From Gymnothorax reevesii (lineage: Eukaryota > Chordata > Actinopteri > Anguilliformes > Muraenidae): a stretch of 64,000 nt of DNA. The stretch spans positions 151,363,947-151,427,946 of the forward strand of contig CM056573.1 of the NCBI GenBank assembly GCA_029721435.1, in the 5' to 3' direction. The notes under the pieces were generated by a model. The model saw nothing but the letters and a program-made list of their open reading frames with translations. It did not search any database and was not told the origin of the DNA. Within the stretch, counting starts at the first letter, position 1, and every line of letters begins with the position of its first letter. Of this stretch, positions 54,475 through 64,000 are shown one piece after another. The translations under genes and the position numbers were made by a program.

Positions 54475-57400
54475 CTACATCAAAGCAAGATACAACTCGT
54501 TAAGAGGCACACAAGAGGGAACACTAATAAAATACCATATTTGGTAAAAACTAAATAAATAAATAAAAATAAGAACCTTTTATTAAGTCAACACAGCAAA
54601 TCATGTTCTTGTTTTTTTTTTCTTTTTTAAATTTAGCATCTTCAATCCCACCCGAATCTGGACTGCCTAATGGGGAAGCATGTAAGGCTTGCTCGTATGC
54701 GACCCCGTGTTGCCAATTCAAGACAGTGAAGACAGACTCTTCTCTGAAGCACACGCCTGTCAGCCAGTGCTTCTTATACACTAATCGGTTGAATCCTCGC
54801 AAGGTCAGAACAAGGGCAGAGCATACCCCAACATGAGCAAGCTCAGAATCTTCCTGACAAGTGCCTGGCTGGCCAACAGGAGGCGCCTAAACAACAAATA
54901 AAGCAACCATTTTATATTACCGTTCCCGGCAGACCCTTCCCAATTTGCATCCCTGTTGCGCAATGGCCAACTGTGCACTACTCTGAAAAATTTGCCGACC
55001 ACTGCCGGTTAGTACGAGCGAGGCTCGAGCCCGCGCCGTGATAGCCACGTCTGCACTGCGATGCAGTGCTTTAACCAAGTGAGCTATCTGAAAGCTCACA
55101 GCCAATCATGTTCAAAAGAACATAGCTAATTCTTTCACATTTTGAAAAAATATAAATTAAATATACAGAGACACAGCAAAAAGAGGCATGAAAATATTAA
55201 CAAACTGCAACAGAGGGAGACTTGAAATGAGGAAAATGTGCGTCATTGGCCTAATTAGGTAAAAACAAAGACTGGTACCCTTTTCAAACAACATTCTGAA
55301 GCAAAAAAAGGTTTGCATATTCCTCCGGTCAAATTATACCCAACTAGATGATGCGCACTCTATAGAGATGCTAACCCACGCCTCTTGCTGACCTTGACCT
55401 TTGACCTTTTCGACCTCAAAATGCAAATTTGGACAGGGTACCCTAGGATCATCTACCCCACAAAGTTTGGTCACCCTAGCTTCAGTGGTGGCCGAGCTGT
55501 CTCGCGGACAGACAGACACACACACAGACAGACAGACAGATGGACAGACAGACGGTGCTAAACTGTTCACCCACGCCGCCTCGTTGGGCAAGTATTCCAC
55601 TGCCGTCATGCACCCTCAGTCACAGAGCATTCCCTGCTCTTCCTTAATCCTTCAATGTCTAGGTTCCATGGAACATTTTCTCAACATCCAGTGCCTAAAC
55701 ACTTTTACTTTCAAGCGACCTAGGCCAAGCCCCTCCCCCTCTACTGATTCGGACAAACATTCAACATTTTAGAACAAGCGCTAATGGCTGGTATCACAGC
55801 CAGAGATATTTTTCAGGATGCTATTGATGATTTCTGGCGATAGAAGGCTCAAATATCAAGAAGTCAGCAAAAAGGGTTACACTATGCTTTGGAGGGATAC
55901 ATTAATGAATTTAGAGTGGAGAAGGTCGACGAAAATTTTAATTAGAAGCTAAAATTTTCAGGTCTCAGTGCAAACGCGATCAACTGCCTCTTGTTTCCGT
56001 CACCCTCTCACACAACAAGACAGAGGATTAGCATTGTTCGTGCACTGCAGGGTAATTTAATTCACGTATTATTTTTGCAACCGAATTTAAAGGAACACTC
56101 TATGAATGGGTACTTTGACACTAATTCCATAGTTCTGTAAATGTAAACTATGTCTGCGCCAAAAATTCCCATGAAAATACACAGTAATAACTTTAGGCTT
56201 GTTTTCTGATGGCAGACTTTGATTTTCAGCCAGTTTCTGCCCCGCCCACAATTAGGTCCAACTTCCGTGGATTTGACACATCAACCTGCTGACGTCATAT
56301 AAAGAACGAGACGAGCTCAGTGAAGCCCATTTTTCTATACTGCCTATGGGACACGAACTGCAGAAGGTTTATAAAATCGTTATTTTCTCACAAAATTTCG
56401 GGAAACAGCAGAGCAAATGCCTACCAGATGCAATGTACCAGGTTGTAGTAACGTATCCAAAGAAGTCAGCCTTCATCGATTTCCAAAAGATTAAAAAATA
56501 AGTAAAATTTGGGCATCTCGGGTGAAACTGACTCAGGCAAAATGGCACGGACCAAGCGACAATAGTGAGATTTGCAGCGACCACTTCAACGATTCTGACT
56601 TCCAGGATAAAAGGTTTTGGTCCGAGTTTGCGATGAAAAAGAGGAGAAAAATCAAGCCAGATGCTATCCCGAAAATCAAAAGTCCATTCAAGGAGAGAAG
56701 CACAGAGGAAAAGGGGAGAAAGAAGAGCAGACCGGTGACTGAAAAATAGAAGAAAATGAAGGTAGGCTGCTAATGAACAATTATAATGCGTTAGCTACGC
56801 CAGCGCTTCAGCAGGGCTTTCGTTATAGCCACTATAGAGCTTCATAGAGCGCTGCTTTGGCTTGTATTCCACACGTTTAACGCCTTCTCTTCGCCAGCAC
56901 TCTATTAAGCTGCTTTCACACCGGACGCAAAACGCGTGTATTCGCGTCTTTGCATTTACTTTGAATGTAATCTGTCGTACTAAAAAATTTGTTTCGCATC
57001 CAGAGAAAAAGCGCTTCCACCTAGCTGCTGCTGCGTGTCTAGTTGCATGCTGCCGCTGTGTCTTGACTCGTCTCGTGTTCTAATCTTTTTCTCTTCGTCA
57101 GATCATATTATTGTTTTACACTAGCCTGACTAAATGCAGTACAGAATCTAACAAGCTTGTTGGATATCAGCTCAGGAGAGCATAATGAACAAAGTCAAAT
57201 CGACATCAAAGTGTTGCACGCAGTTTGGCAAACTCGAACAGCTGATCGAGGAATTAGATTTTCATAACAGAAATCTGGGTCATACCCTTTAAAAACGCAG
57301 TACTTGTGTCGTTATAAATGGAGAACCAAACACCTGGATAATGCATTTAGTAGTAGCTTTCGCAGACGGCGAATGCGAGAGAACCACAGCTCTCTAGCCC

Positions 57401-60400
57401 ATTTAGCACGTCTCTGATTGCCTCTTAAAGGAATAGTTCACCCAAAAATGAAATTCAGTCATTATTGACTTACCCTTATGCTGATGAGAAGTCCGGTGTA
57501 GTTTTTTATTCCTCAAAGTGCAGCCGCAGACTGGGGGGGGGGGTTCATCCTGCACCGCAAATCCATATAACGAGTGTCTATGGTTACCGAAAAGGTTCAT
57601 AAAACGAGGCAAAAACTTTGCAATATGCCTCCATGCTGCTCATCCGCAGCAATCCAAGTGTCCTGAAGGGGTAACACCCAGAGTTTACCCGAAATGACGT
57701 CATTTTGTACAGTTTTATAGCCCATTATTCTCTCTAGAATGTTTGCCTAGAGGCGCTTTTGCGCGGTTCTCCCGAGCAGCTGGGGTACTAGCCGTGCCAG
57801 ACAACATCCAACGGGAATCACGGAAGAAACAACCGTGCTACTCTGAGCGACACGAGAACCAATAAACAGAGCGAAGTCAACTGTTGGAAGTAAAAAGACA
57901 TTTTTGGCTTTTGTCACTCAGAAATTTACTTTTTTTTCACCTGCACCGATAAATTAATATGAAAAGATGGTTGTAGAGTGTTCCTTTCCTGGTGGTGTTA
58001 CAATAGGATTGTAATGGGAAAAGGTTCCTAGTTTTGCATATGTTCTAGTAGGACCCATTTAAGTGTGACACGAAGTGTAATTGAACCTGGCTGGAACGAG
58101 ATGTGTGCGTGCCTGCTGGAGAAGTTATAATAAAGTTCAAGTGAGCGACGATACTGCTCTGACCGTCCACTCTTTAAGGTTACGACGATAACAGACTAGA
58201 GTGAAACGGGTTACTTCAACCAAATGAAGCGTGCGTTCAGGAGCTCCATGACTTTCCACAGACTACCAGTTCAGGACACTGGATGACTACAGCTATGGCT
58301 GATAACTCTTCGTTGCGATATCAAGACCGTAGTGCCCGCAGCTGCTCAGGAGAACCGCTTGAACACGCGAGCGCGTCTCCAGGCAAACATACTAGAGAGA
58401 ATAATAGGCTGTAAAACTGTACAAAATGATGTTGTTTCGGGTAAACTCTGGGTGTTACCCTTTCAGGACACTTCGATTGCTGCTGACAAGCAGGAATATT
58501 ACGAAGTTTTTGCGTAGTTTTATGGACCTTTTCGGTAACCATAGACGCCCGTTATATAGATTTGCGGTGCGGGAGGAAAACCCCCCCCCGTCTCTGGCTG
58601 AATTTCATTTTTGGGTAAACCATTCCTTTAAGAAAACCAGTGTATGATTAAATAAACAAGAGTCATCAGAAGATGACATATCCCACCGGTTCCACATAAT
58701 TCGGGATTTGTGGCAGAGTTTTTGAATTCTGCTGTAGAGAAGGGACAAAGTCCAATTTTTGGGCTGTTTTTGGTAAAGAAATCAAAGATTTTGGGCAGAA
58801 TGGAACTGAAACCCCCAAAAGGCACAATTACACCATAAGGGTAAGTTCCCTACCAAATTAGAAGTGTCTAAGTGGCATAGTTTTTGAGTTCTGTCCCGGA
58901 AAGGAGAATGATGACGGACGGACGGACAGGGCGATGACTATATCCCACGGTATTCCATACCGGTGGGATAAAAATATACATATTGCCAATTTTTTGCTCA
59001 TAATGTAAATCATATCAGATTTGAATTTACTAAGCACTGGGGCGACAAAAACGCGTAATGAAGTGATCAAAATGATATTTTTACATGCAGTTGTACATAC
59101 CGGCTATGCGGCAAATTGGTCCTGAGTTCTTTATAAGACGTTGCGCTAAGAATAGGCGGCATTATCGATTGTAGCAATTAAAAAGGGGCGTTCCCAGGGC
59201 AAGTAGAAAGTTACTAATTACTCCAAAACGGTTTGATATTATGGGAAATGACTGGGATATTTTTTTTTTCTGGATGAAAAATTACATAATGAGTGCCTGT
59301 TTGTGAAATTTCGCCCTCTAGACGCTGTAGGTCCAGTAAGAAATTTAACCTGAAGTGGCTTAACTCCTAAGTAAACAAGGTGACATGATGAACAACACAG
59401 CCAGGAGCTCATGTTAAGCCAATGTCCTTCGGCACTGAAGTTAGCCATAGAGTTTACCAACTTTAGCTAACGTGAGCTAACTTAGCAATGTATAAGATAC
59501 TTTACTGGAGATTAATGTAAAGTTGACAAGATGTCACCTTAAACACGACGTTGACTTGGCTTGGAACAAATGTAGACATCCTTGTTGACCTTTGTTAGCT
59601 ATGTTAAGCTGATAATAGGGTCTTCCACAAAGCTTTATCCAGAGGAGACACTTCTCTCCTTTATGATGTGGCTTTGAGAAGGGTATAAAATACAGCTCAT
59701 TGCCCTGCCTCTCTAGATACCTCATATCGGAGTTACATTGACCCCAAGCACAGCGTTTGACCATTTTTAACTTAGAAACATTTTAAAACCCCATAAAAGC
59801 AAACGATTCGGAGTTTCCATAATGCATTTTAATGGAAGTTCAGACTCAGAATATCCGATGGGGAGAGAATACGCACTGTGATTGGCTCAACGCATTTGAG
59901 GGCGGGGCTAAGCCATAGGTCAATTGACAGTAAGGATTGTAACACTGGCATAAGAATGTCATGCCGAAAACAAAGATCTAGCGGCTTACAAGTACAGCGA
60001 GCAAAAGTCTTGAGCACATTTATCCCTTTTTCACCGAATGTTCTCATCACCGCAACAGATTTGCACGTAATTTTGAAAGTACCATTATTACTGTATGTTT
60101 TGTGCAATCTAAAAAATTCCAGCTGCTCCTGAAAGCTGAGAAGCTGTGCTTAAGCCCAAATACAGGTTACTATGGTAAACACGGCGGTATGATTCTCTTC
60201 TGGGATTTTTTCCATTAGGCCTTAAAGGGTTAAAGCAATTTCTGAAGACAAATATGCTTGCAAAAAAGAATAAATTAAAAGTTTCTAAAAACTGAGAAAT
60301 GTCCTAAATAAAGCTGTAGACTGTTAAAAACTAAATCAAATATTTGGTGTAACTATCCTTTGCCAAGAAATTTGGGACACTGTCCTGTTGTGCTATAGTT

Positions 60401-62904
60401 TTAAAAGATGATTGGCTTTTTGCCTCTCCAAAACGGAGTGGAGAACTTGCCACCGTTCTTCTGCAGACTGACTGGCTCACCTCCATCTGTCCCTCCAAGT
60501 AAGTACAAACAGCCATGATGATGTTGACATCATGGCTCTGTCAAGACAATATGTCTGTACTAGGGCTGTCAGAATAATTAATCGCGATTAATTTAAGCGC
60601 AATAAAAGTAACTGCCACTATGAGGCAGACAGACGTGATTGCTTATTACCTTTTCTATGACACATACCTAATGCGGTCATTTGAAATGCTTCCGGGGAGA
60701 AAACTGTTATTTGAAGTCCGCTAATTACCAGCCAGGTTGGACAGCCTCCATTGCCTTGGCATAATTAGCTAACCTTAAATCATTTCCCGCGTACTTTGCC
60801 TGATTTGCAATCAAGCCATTTATTCAGCCAACTGACTAATCAAAATCAAAATGTGGCGTAGAATGATTAAGAAGTGATAATGAGAAGCAGACGGACCTAA
60901 CCAGGCTGCCGCGTTATATTGAAAAAATTTTAATAATCTGAATAAATAGCAGACCTCTGAATTCCATCTTTCATCAAGGAATTTTGTATGCATTATTCAA
61001 GATATTTCTAAAAAAAAAAAAAAAAAAATGAAGTTATTCAAAGATGGCCCTGGTTTTAAGAGCTAAAAATATGGGCTATGTGAAGTGGAAAACATTTTGT
61101 GAAGCACACCGAACATGAATGTGAGAGACAGTACGTTTGCATTGCACGTTATAGTCAAATGCACCGAAGATTTGGCAATTAACGTTCAGGCGAATCTTTG
61201 CCGCAAATTTGAGGCATTTTTTATTAGATAATTGAACGAGAGTAATTTACAATAATGTAACTCATAGCACTTGATTTTATTTAGTTTTGAGCATCAAAAA
61301 TAACCAACAATGAAGGTGGAAAACATTTTGTTTAAGCGTATAGAACGTGACATGTAAATTGTTAATGAATTTGAAAATCTTTCAATATAACGCGACAGCC
61401 TGGTTAGGTCTGTCTGTTTCTCATTCTCTCTTCTTAATCATTACAGGCTACATTTTGGTTTTGATTTGTCAGTTGGCTGAATAAATTGCTTGATTGCAAG
61501 TCAGGCAAAGTACACGGGAATTGAATTAAGGTGAGCTAATTATGCCAAGGCGATGGAGACTGTCCAACCTGGCTGGTAATTAGTGGGCTTCAAACCAAAG
61601 TTTTCTTACCGGAAGCATTTCAAATGACCGCATTAGGTCTGCGTCATAGAAAAGGTAATAAGCAATCACGTCTGTCTGCCTCATAGTGGCAGTTGCTTTT
61701 ATTGCGCTTAAATTAATCGCGATTAATTATTCCGACAGCCCTAATCTGTACTGAATATTTTCAATGGAATGCAAACATTTATTTTTGAAACTTTTCATTA
61801 AATTAGCATTTGGAATATCTAATTTACTCTAACTTCAGGAACTCTAATATGGAAACGAAACCTAAACATCTAATACAGATCTGTGCATGCCTTGGCCTTC
61901 TTGAGTCCTTGATTACTCAGTTCAACTTACAGGGGCAGGAGGTGGGCGACCGCAGTGCTTGCGGTGGCTGTCGTAGCCCTGCTGGTGTGGAAAACCCAGG
62001 CCACAGCGCTGGCAAAGGCAGGGTCTCTGACCAGCGTGGCCGCCCATGTGGGACATGAGCAGCAGGGCCGAGCGGAAGCCCTTGCCACACTCAGAGCAGG
62101 TAAGTACCCTCTGGTGGGCACTGCCGTGCTTCCTCAGCTCCTCAGTGTGCTGAAAAGCCTGGCCGCACTCCATGCAGCGGATGCCGTCTCCTCGCTCCTG
62201 TGCCCCCTGGTGGCCCCAGCAGCCTGTCTCCTCCTTGTGCCTCTGGAAGTCCTGCTGGCTGTTGAAGAAGCCCAGGCAGGCCACGCACTGGATGCGCTGT
62301 GGCTCACACACGTGCTTGCGGTAGAGCGAGGCCAGGCGAAAATGGCGAAGGCAGCGGACACAGGTGTATGGCAGTAAGCCTAGGTGAGAGAAGCTGTGGC
62401 GAAAAAGGATGGTCTTGTGAGGATAGGCCTGGCCACAGTCGGTGCAGAGGTAGGAACGCTTTCCTGCATGCCGTTCCATGTGGCGAGTCAGGGACTTGCG
62501 CCTGCGGAAGTGCCGATCACACTTTGGGCACTGGTGGCGGGGACGCTCCCATTGGTGCGTTTCCACGTGTCGCTGGCACTCGGTCAGACAGGTAAAGATG
62601 CGTTTGCAGAAGTCACACTGGTAGAATTCCTTCTCGAAATGTGAGTTCTCAAGGTGGTGCGCCAGGCTCTCCTCCGACTCGAAAGTGGCCTCACACACAC
62701 GGCAGCGGACCGAGGCAGTGTTTGCGTGGCTGCGCAGGTGGGCACGGTAGTTTGCTAGGTGGCAGAACTGCTTTCCGCATTCAGCACAGCGGTAGGGCCG
62801 CGCCCCACTGTGCAAGTGCATGTGCTCCCGTAGCTGGAAAGCCGAGGGCAGTGTCAAACTACACACTCTGCAGCGATGCTTTTCCAGGCCATCCACGGAG
62901 GCAT
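52900..62904 (-). CDS. Large C2H2 zinc-finger protein, last two exons (5' end outside window)
   Basis: Two minus-strand exons (62904-61931 and 54474-52900) join in phase 0 at GCCCCT|GTAAGT and gatgtag|GTGGCA, with a 7.5-kb intron. The visible part is 848 residues. The first exon carries eleven tandem fingers. The second carries a Ser/Pro-rich linker, an acidic stretch, one more finger and a basic C-terminus. The entry phase at 62904 is 1, so at least one coding exon lies upstream, beyond the right edge. Most linkers are not the canonical TGEKP, and several fingers are C2HC, which argues against a recent KRAB-type expansion and for an older regulator. Expected to act in the nucleus as a DNA-binding protein. 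I cannot assign an orthologue. Confidence 0.85.
54930..55105 (-). repeat. tRNA-derived SINE (second type)
   Basis: Read on the minus strand: 'gatagctcacttggttaaag' (A-box-like), 'cactgcatcgcagtgcagac' and 'gcgggctcgagcctcgctcg' (B-box-like), followed by a body with 'ggcaaatttttcagagtagt'. It differs in sequence from the SINE at 26045-26207. Confidence 0.65.
55385..55605 (+). repeat. Repeat with (ACAG)n tract
   Basis: 'ctgaccttgacctttgacct', 'aaagtttggtcaccctagct', a CAGA/ACAG run (55505-55555) and 'cacgccgcctcgttgggcaa'. The layout is like a non-LTR 3' tail. No coding sequence. Confidence 0.5.
56090..57987 (+). mobile_element. Possible THAP-encoding DNA transposon remnant
   Basis: The left boundary 'aaaggaacactctatg' near 56090 and the right boundary 'gtagagtgttcctttcc' near 57973-57987 are complementary over about 14 bases. 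Between them lie a THAP-domain frame (56417-56749) and the left arm of another inverted-repeat element (57425 on). The nesting makes the exact limits uncertain. Confidence 0.45.
56417..56749 (+). pseudogene. THAP-domain reading frame with one in-frame stop
   Basis: The ATG at 56417 opens MPTRCNVPGCSNVSKEVSLH, then RFPKD, a TAA (56492-56494), and in the same frame KISKIWASRVKLTQ, then SEICSDHFNDSDF and DAIPKIKSP. All hallmarks of the C2CH THAP zinc-binding fold are visible: two N-terminal Cys, the FP, the Trp, the CSDHF pair, and an AVPT-like AIPK. A basic tail ends at 56749. THAP domains occur in P-element-like and some Kolobok-like transposases as well as host regulators. The location in an intron and the nearby inverted termini favour a transposon source. 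Confidence 0.75.
57425..58631. mobile_element. 1.2-kb inverted-repeat element with TTAA flanks
   Basis: TTAA (57425-57428) then aggaatagttcacccaaaaa. At the other end tttttgggtaaaccattcct then TTAA (58628-58631). The arms remain complementary over several hundred bases ('ggttaccgaaaaggttcata', 'cagagtttacccgaaatgac' and their partners), with a central part of about 530 bp. TTAA duplication fits piggyBac- or Kolobok-type non-autonomous elements. Each arm has a run of 9-10 G or C. Confidence 0.8.
58650..58972 (+). repeat. Dispersed repeat, copy 2 of a pair
   Basis: It shares 'agaatggaactgaaaccccc', 'ggcacaattacaccataagg', 'gacggacggacagggcgatg' and 'ccggtgggataaaa' with 51240-51602. It starts with 'gatgacatatcccaccggtt', a block also found alone at about 50845-50870. 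Confidence 0.65.
59534..59764 (-). pseudogene. Second THAP-domain fragment, frameshifted
   Basis: The ATG at 59764 starts MVKRCAWGQCNSDMRYLERQ, followed by LYFIPFSKP and CLLWIKLCGRPYYQLNIA. A shift of one base then restores VNKDVYICSKP, which should carry the Cys and His of the C2CH site; the His is gone. The sequence is clearly unlike the THAP frame at 56417, so this is a different lineage. It is probably a remnant of a THAP-type transposon or a retro-derived copy. Confidence 0.7.
60562..61744. mobile_element. hAT-like MITE, long terminal repeats, perfect 8-bp duplication
   Basis: TCTGTACT flanks both sides (60554-60561 and 61745-61752). The left arm starts agggctgtcagaataattaa and the right arm ends ttaattattccgacagccct (plus aa). 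The arms stay complementary for over 350 bp ('tcatagaaaaggtaataagc' and 'gcttattaccttttctatga'). The central 430 bp is unique, with an A17 run. No reading frame survives. Confidence 0.88.
61931..62904 (-). CDS. Zinc-finger array exon (eleven fingers)
   Basis: The acceptor is gtttctgtgcag|ATGCCT, phase 1, and the exon is 974 nt. In order: CRVC..HMHLH, CAEC..HLRSH, CRVC..HLENSH, CDFC..HVETH, CPKC..HMERH, CTDC..HSFSH, CVRC..HVC, CVAC..HKEETGC, CMEC..HGSAH, CSEC..HMGGH and CQRC..HRKHC. Three of the last five end in Cys rather than His. Only the first linker (SGARPY) is close to the canonical form. It ends RPPPAP|GTAAGT in phase 0. The ATG in the acceptor context is out of frame, so no start is proposed here. 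Confidence 0.9.
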
Positions 62905-63289
62905 CTGCACAGAAACAAAGGTAAACTTGCTCCTTAACTGCCAGAATTTATTACGTTCAGGCGGTGGGTGACATTTCTCTGTTAGGTATTTGACTGAATT
63001 TTTTTCCAGTGGAAGGCCTTTGGGTAGACAGGAAAATCCCAAAATTTTCAGGTTCCAAAAATGAATGGTTTGGTTGCTAGGGCCTCCAGAAGGGTCACCC
63101 TCTGGAGGGGCAAAAGTGAACTTTTAAGAAAAATTGGTTTTTGAGTTGAAATATCTCAGTGCGTCCTCACTAGCCCAAGCCTGTTTATTAGATACTTTAA
63201 TGAACCGCGTGGAGTAGTTTGTCCTCTGCATTTGACCCTTCCTATAGTGAGGAGCAGTGGTCAGCCAAGGGGACCAACTCCAGTTCTAA

Positions 63290-63475
63290 GGCCAGTTCCT
63301 TGGTCAGGGGTACTGGCAGGAGTGTTCGTATATTGCATGTTTTTGTGGGTGGGGGAAGCCAGAGTACCTGAAAGAAACCCACGCAAACACTAGGAGAACA
63401 TGCACATAGAAAGGCCGGATTTGAACCCACGACGACCTTGCTGTGAGGCAGTAGTGCTAACCACTGTGCTATTCA
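63290..63475 (-). repeat. SINE/L2-type repeat, minus orientation
   Basis: 'gaaacccacgcaaacactag', 'gatttgaacccacgacgacc', 'ttgctgtgaggcagtagtgc' and 'taaccactgtgct' are the complement of the module at 7440-7740. Confidence 0.7.
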
Positions 63476-64000
63476 ATCTGAAATTGTAGTGGGAAGGTGA
63501 GGGCGTGAAATTATAGGTGGCGCTCAAGTAAGTGAAAATGCAACAACAGGGGTAATTCTGTGGCTGTAGCTCTCCATGCGCCCCCATCAGAATAAAATAT
63601 AATTTCTTTAATTTGATAGCCCAATATGTCCCATATATGTACCAAAAAGATTGAAGTGGGGTTCAACTGTATTAACCCCTTTTTGACCATCCCATTTAGG
63701 CAAGGCTTCAAACGCGAATTAGTACAATACATGGTCTATGGATGGAATAAAGGGATGAAGGCAACAAAGCATGATGGAAAAGTGACCAACTGAAGGTGCA
63801 CACATCTGGCTCTTGGCCAAGGGTTATTTCATTAACTGGAGGGCCTGAAATAAAAATCTATTCATCCAATTGAGCAGCAGTGAGATTGGGACAAAAAAAG
63901 AAATGCATGTAACTGCACACTTGGGTGGGCCCAGGACTGGGGATCAGCTGAGCAGAAGGTGGAAAAGATAATCAAAAAGGAGTCCCCACATTTCTCATTC
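63476..64000. other. Right edge, nothing recognised
   Basis: Presumably part of the intron upstream of the exon at 62904. No exon with a phase-1 donor was found. Confidence 0.3.

Noticed and set aside
55005..55090. tRNA gene
   Set aside because: Same reason: tRNA-like promoter boxes within a longer SINE body.
61955..62377. 140-codon plus-strand ORF
   Set aside because: Antisense to the finger array; finger codons often leave the opposite strand open.

Overview
The window reads as a teleost fish genome. Intron/exon genes are scattered through long non-coding DNA that carries many decayed Tc1/mariner copies, tRNA-derived SINE pieces, inverted-repeat MITEs, (GT)n-linked repeats and the 3' end of a LINE. 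The families were recognised by eye from their terminal repeats and from motifs such as SPDLNPIE; no database was searched. The species cannot be fixed from the sequence.

All convincing protein-coding loci are on the minus strand. (A) 4204-4276 is a signal-peptide first exon with a phase-1 splice donor; the rest of that gene probably lies beyond the left edge. (B) 11107-36827 is a complete seven-exon gene for a 305-residue type I membrane protein with two Ig domains. All exon phases agree, and the last intron is about 12.7 kb. (C) 43001-45138 is a C2H2 zinc-finger locus with two in-frame TGA codons, a frameshift and damaged fingers, so it is probably a decaying gene. (D) 52900-62904 holds the last two exons of a large C2H2 zinc-finger gene (848 residues visible) whose 5' end lies past the right edge.

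Mobile DNA fills most of the rest. At least five Tc1-like lineages are present: an IR/DR-type copy with intact ends at 8592-10155, an internally deleted derivative at 11910-12448, and relics at 18201-19403, 19430-20100, 21620-22720, 28200-28740, 31150-31755, 32864-34535, 38715-40088 and 47715-48230. Long inverted-repeat elements lie at 5645-5860, 13695-14538, 22812-23754 (a 943-bp near-perfect palindrome), 47052-47709, 57425-58631 and 60562-61744. Two broken THAP-domain reading frames (56417-56749 and 59534-59764) lie inside the large intron of gene D and look like remains of THAP-encoding transposons.

No CRISPR, operon, rRNA or functional tRNA gene was seen. The most noteworthy items are the Ig receptor gene with its overlapping stop/donor at the end of the transmembrane exon, the zinc-finger locus caught in decay, the large palindrome, and the nested and internally deleted transposons.
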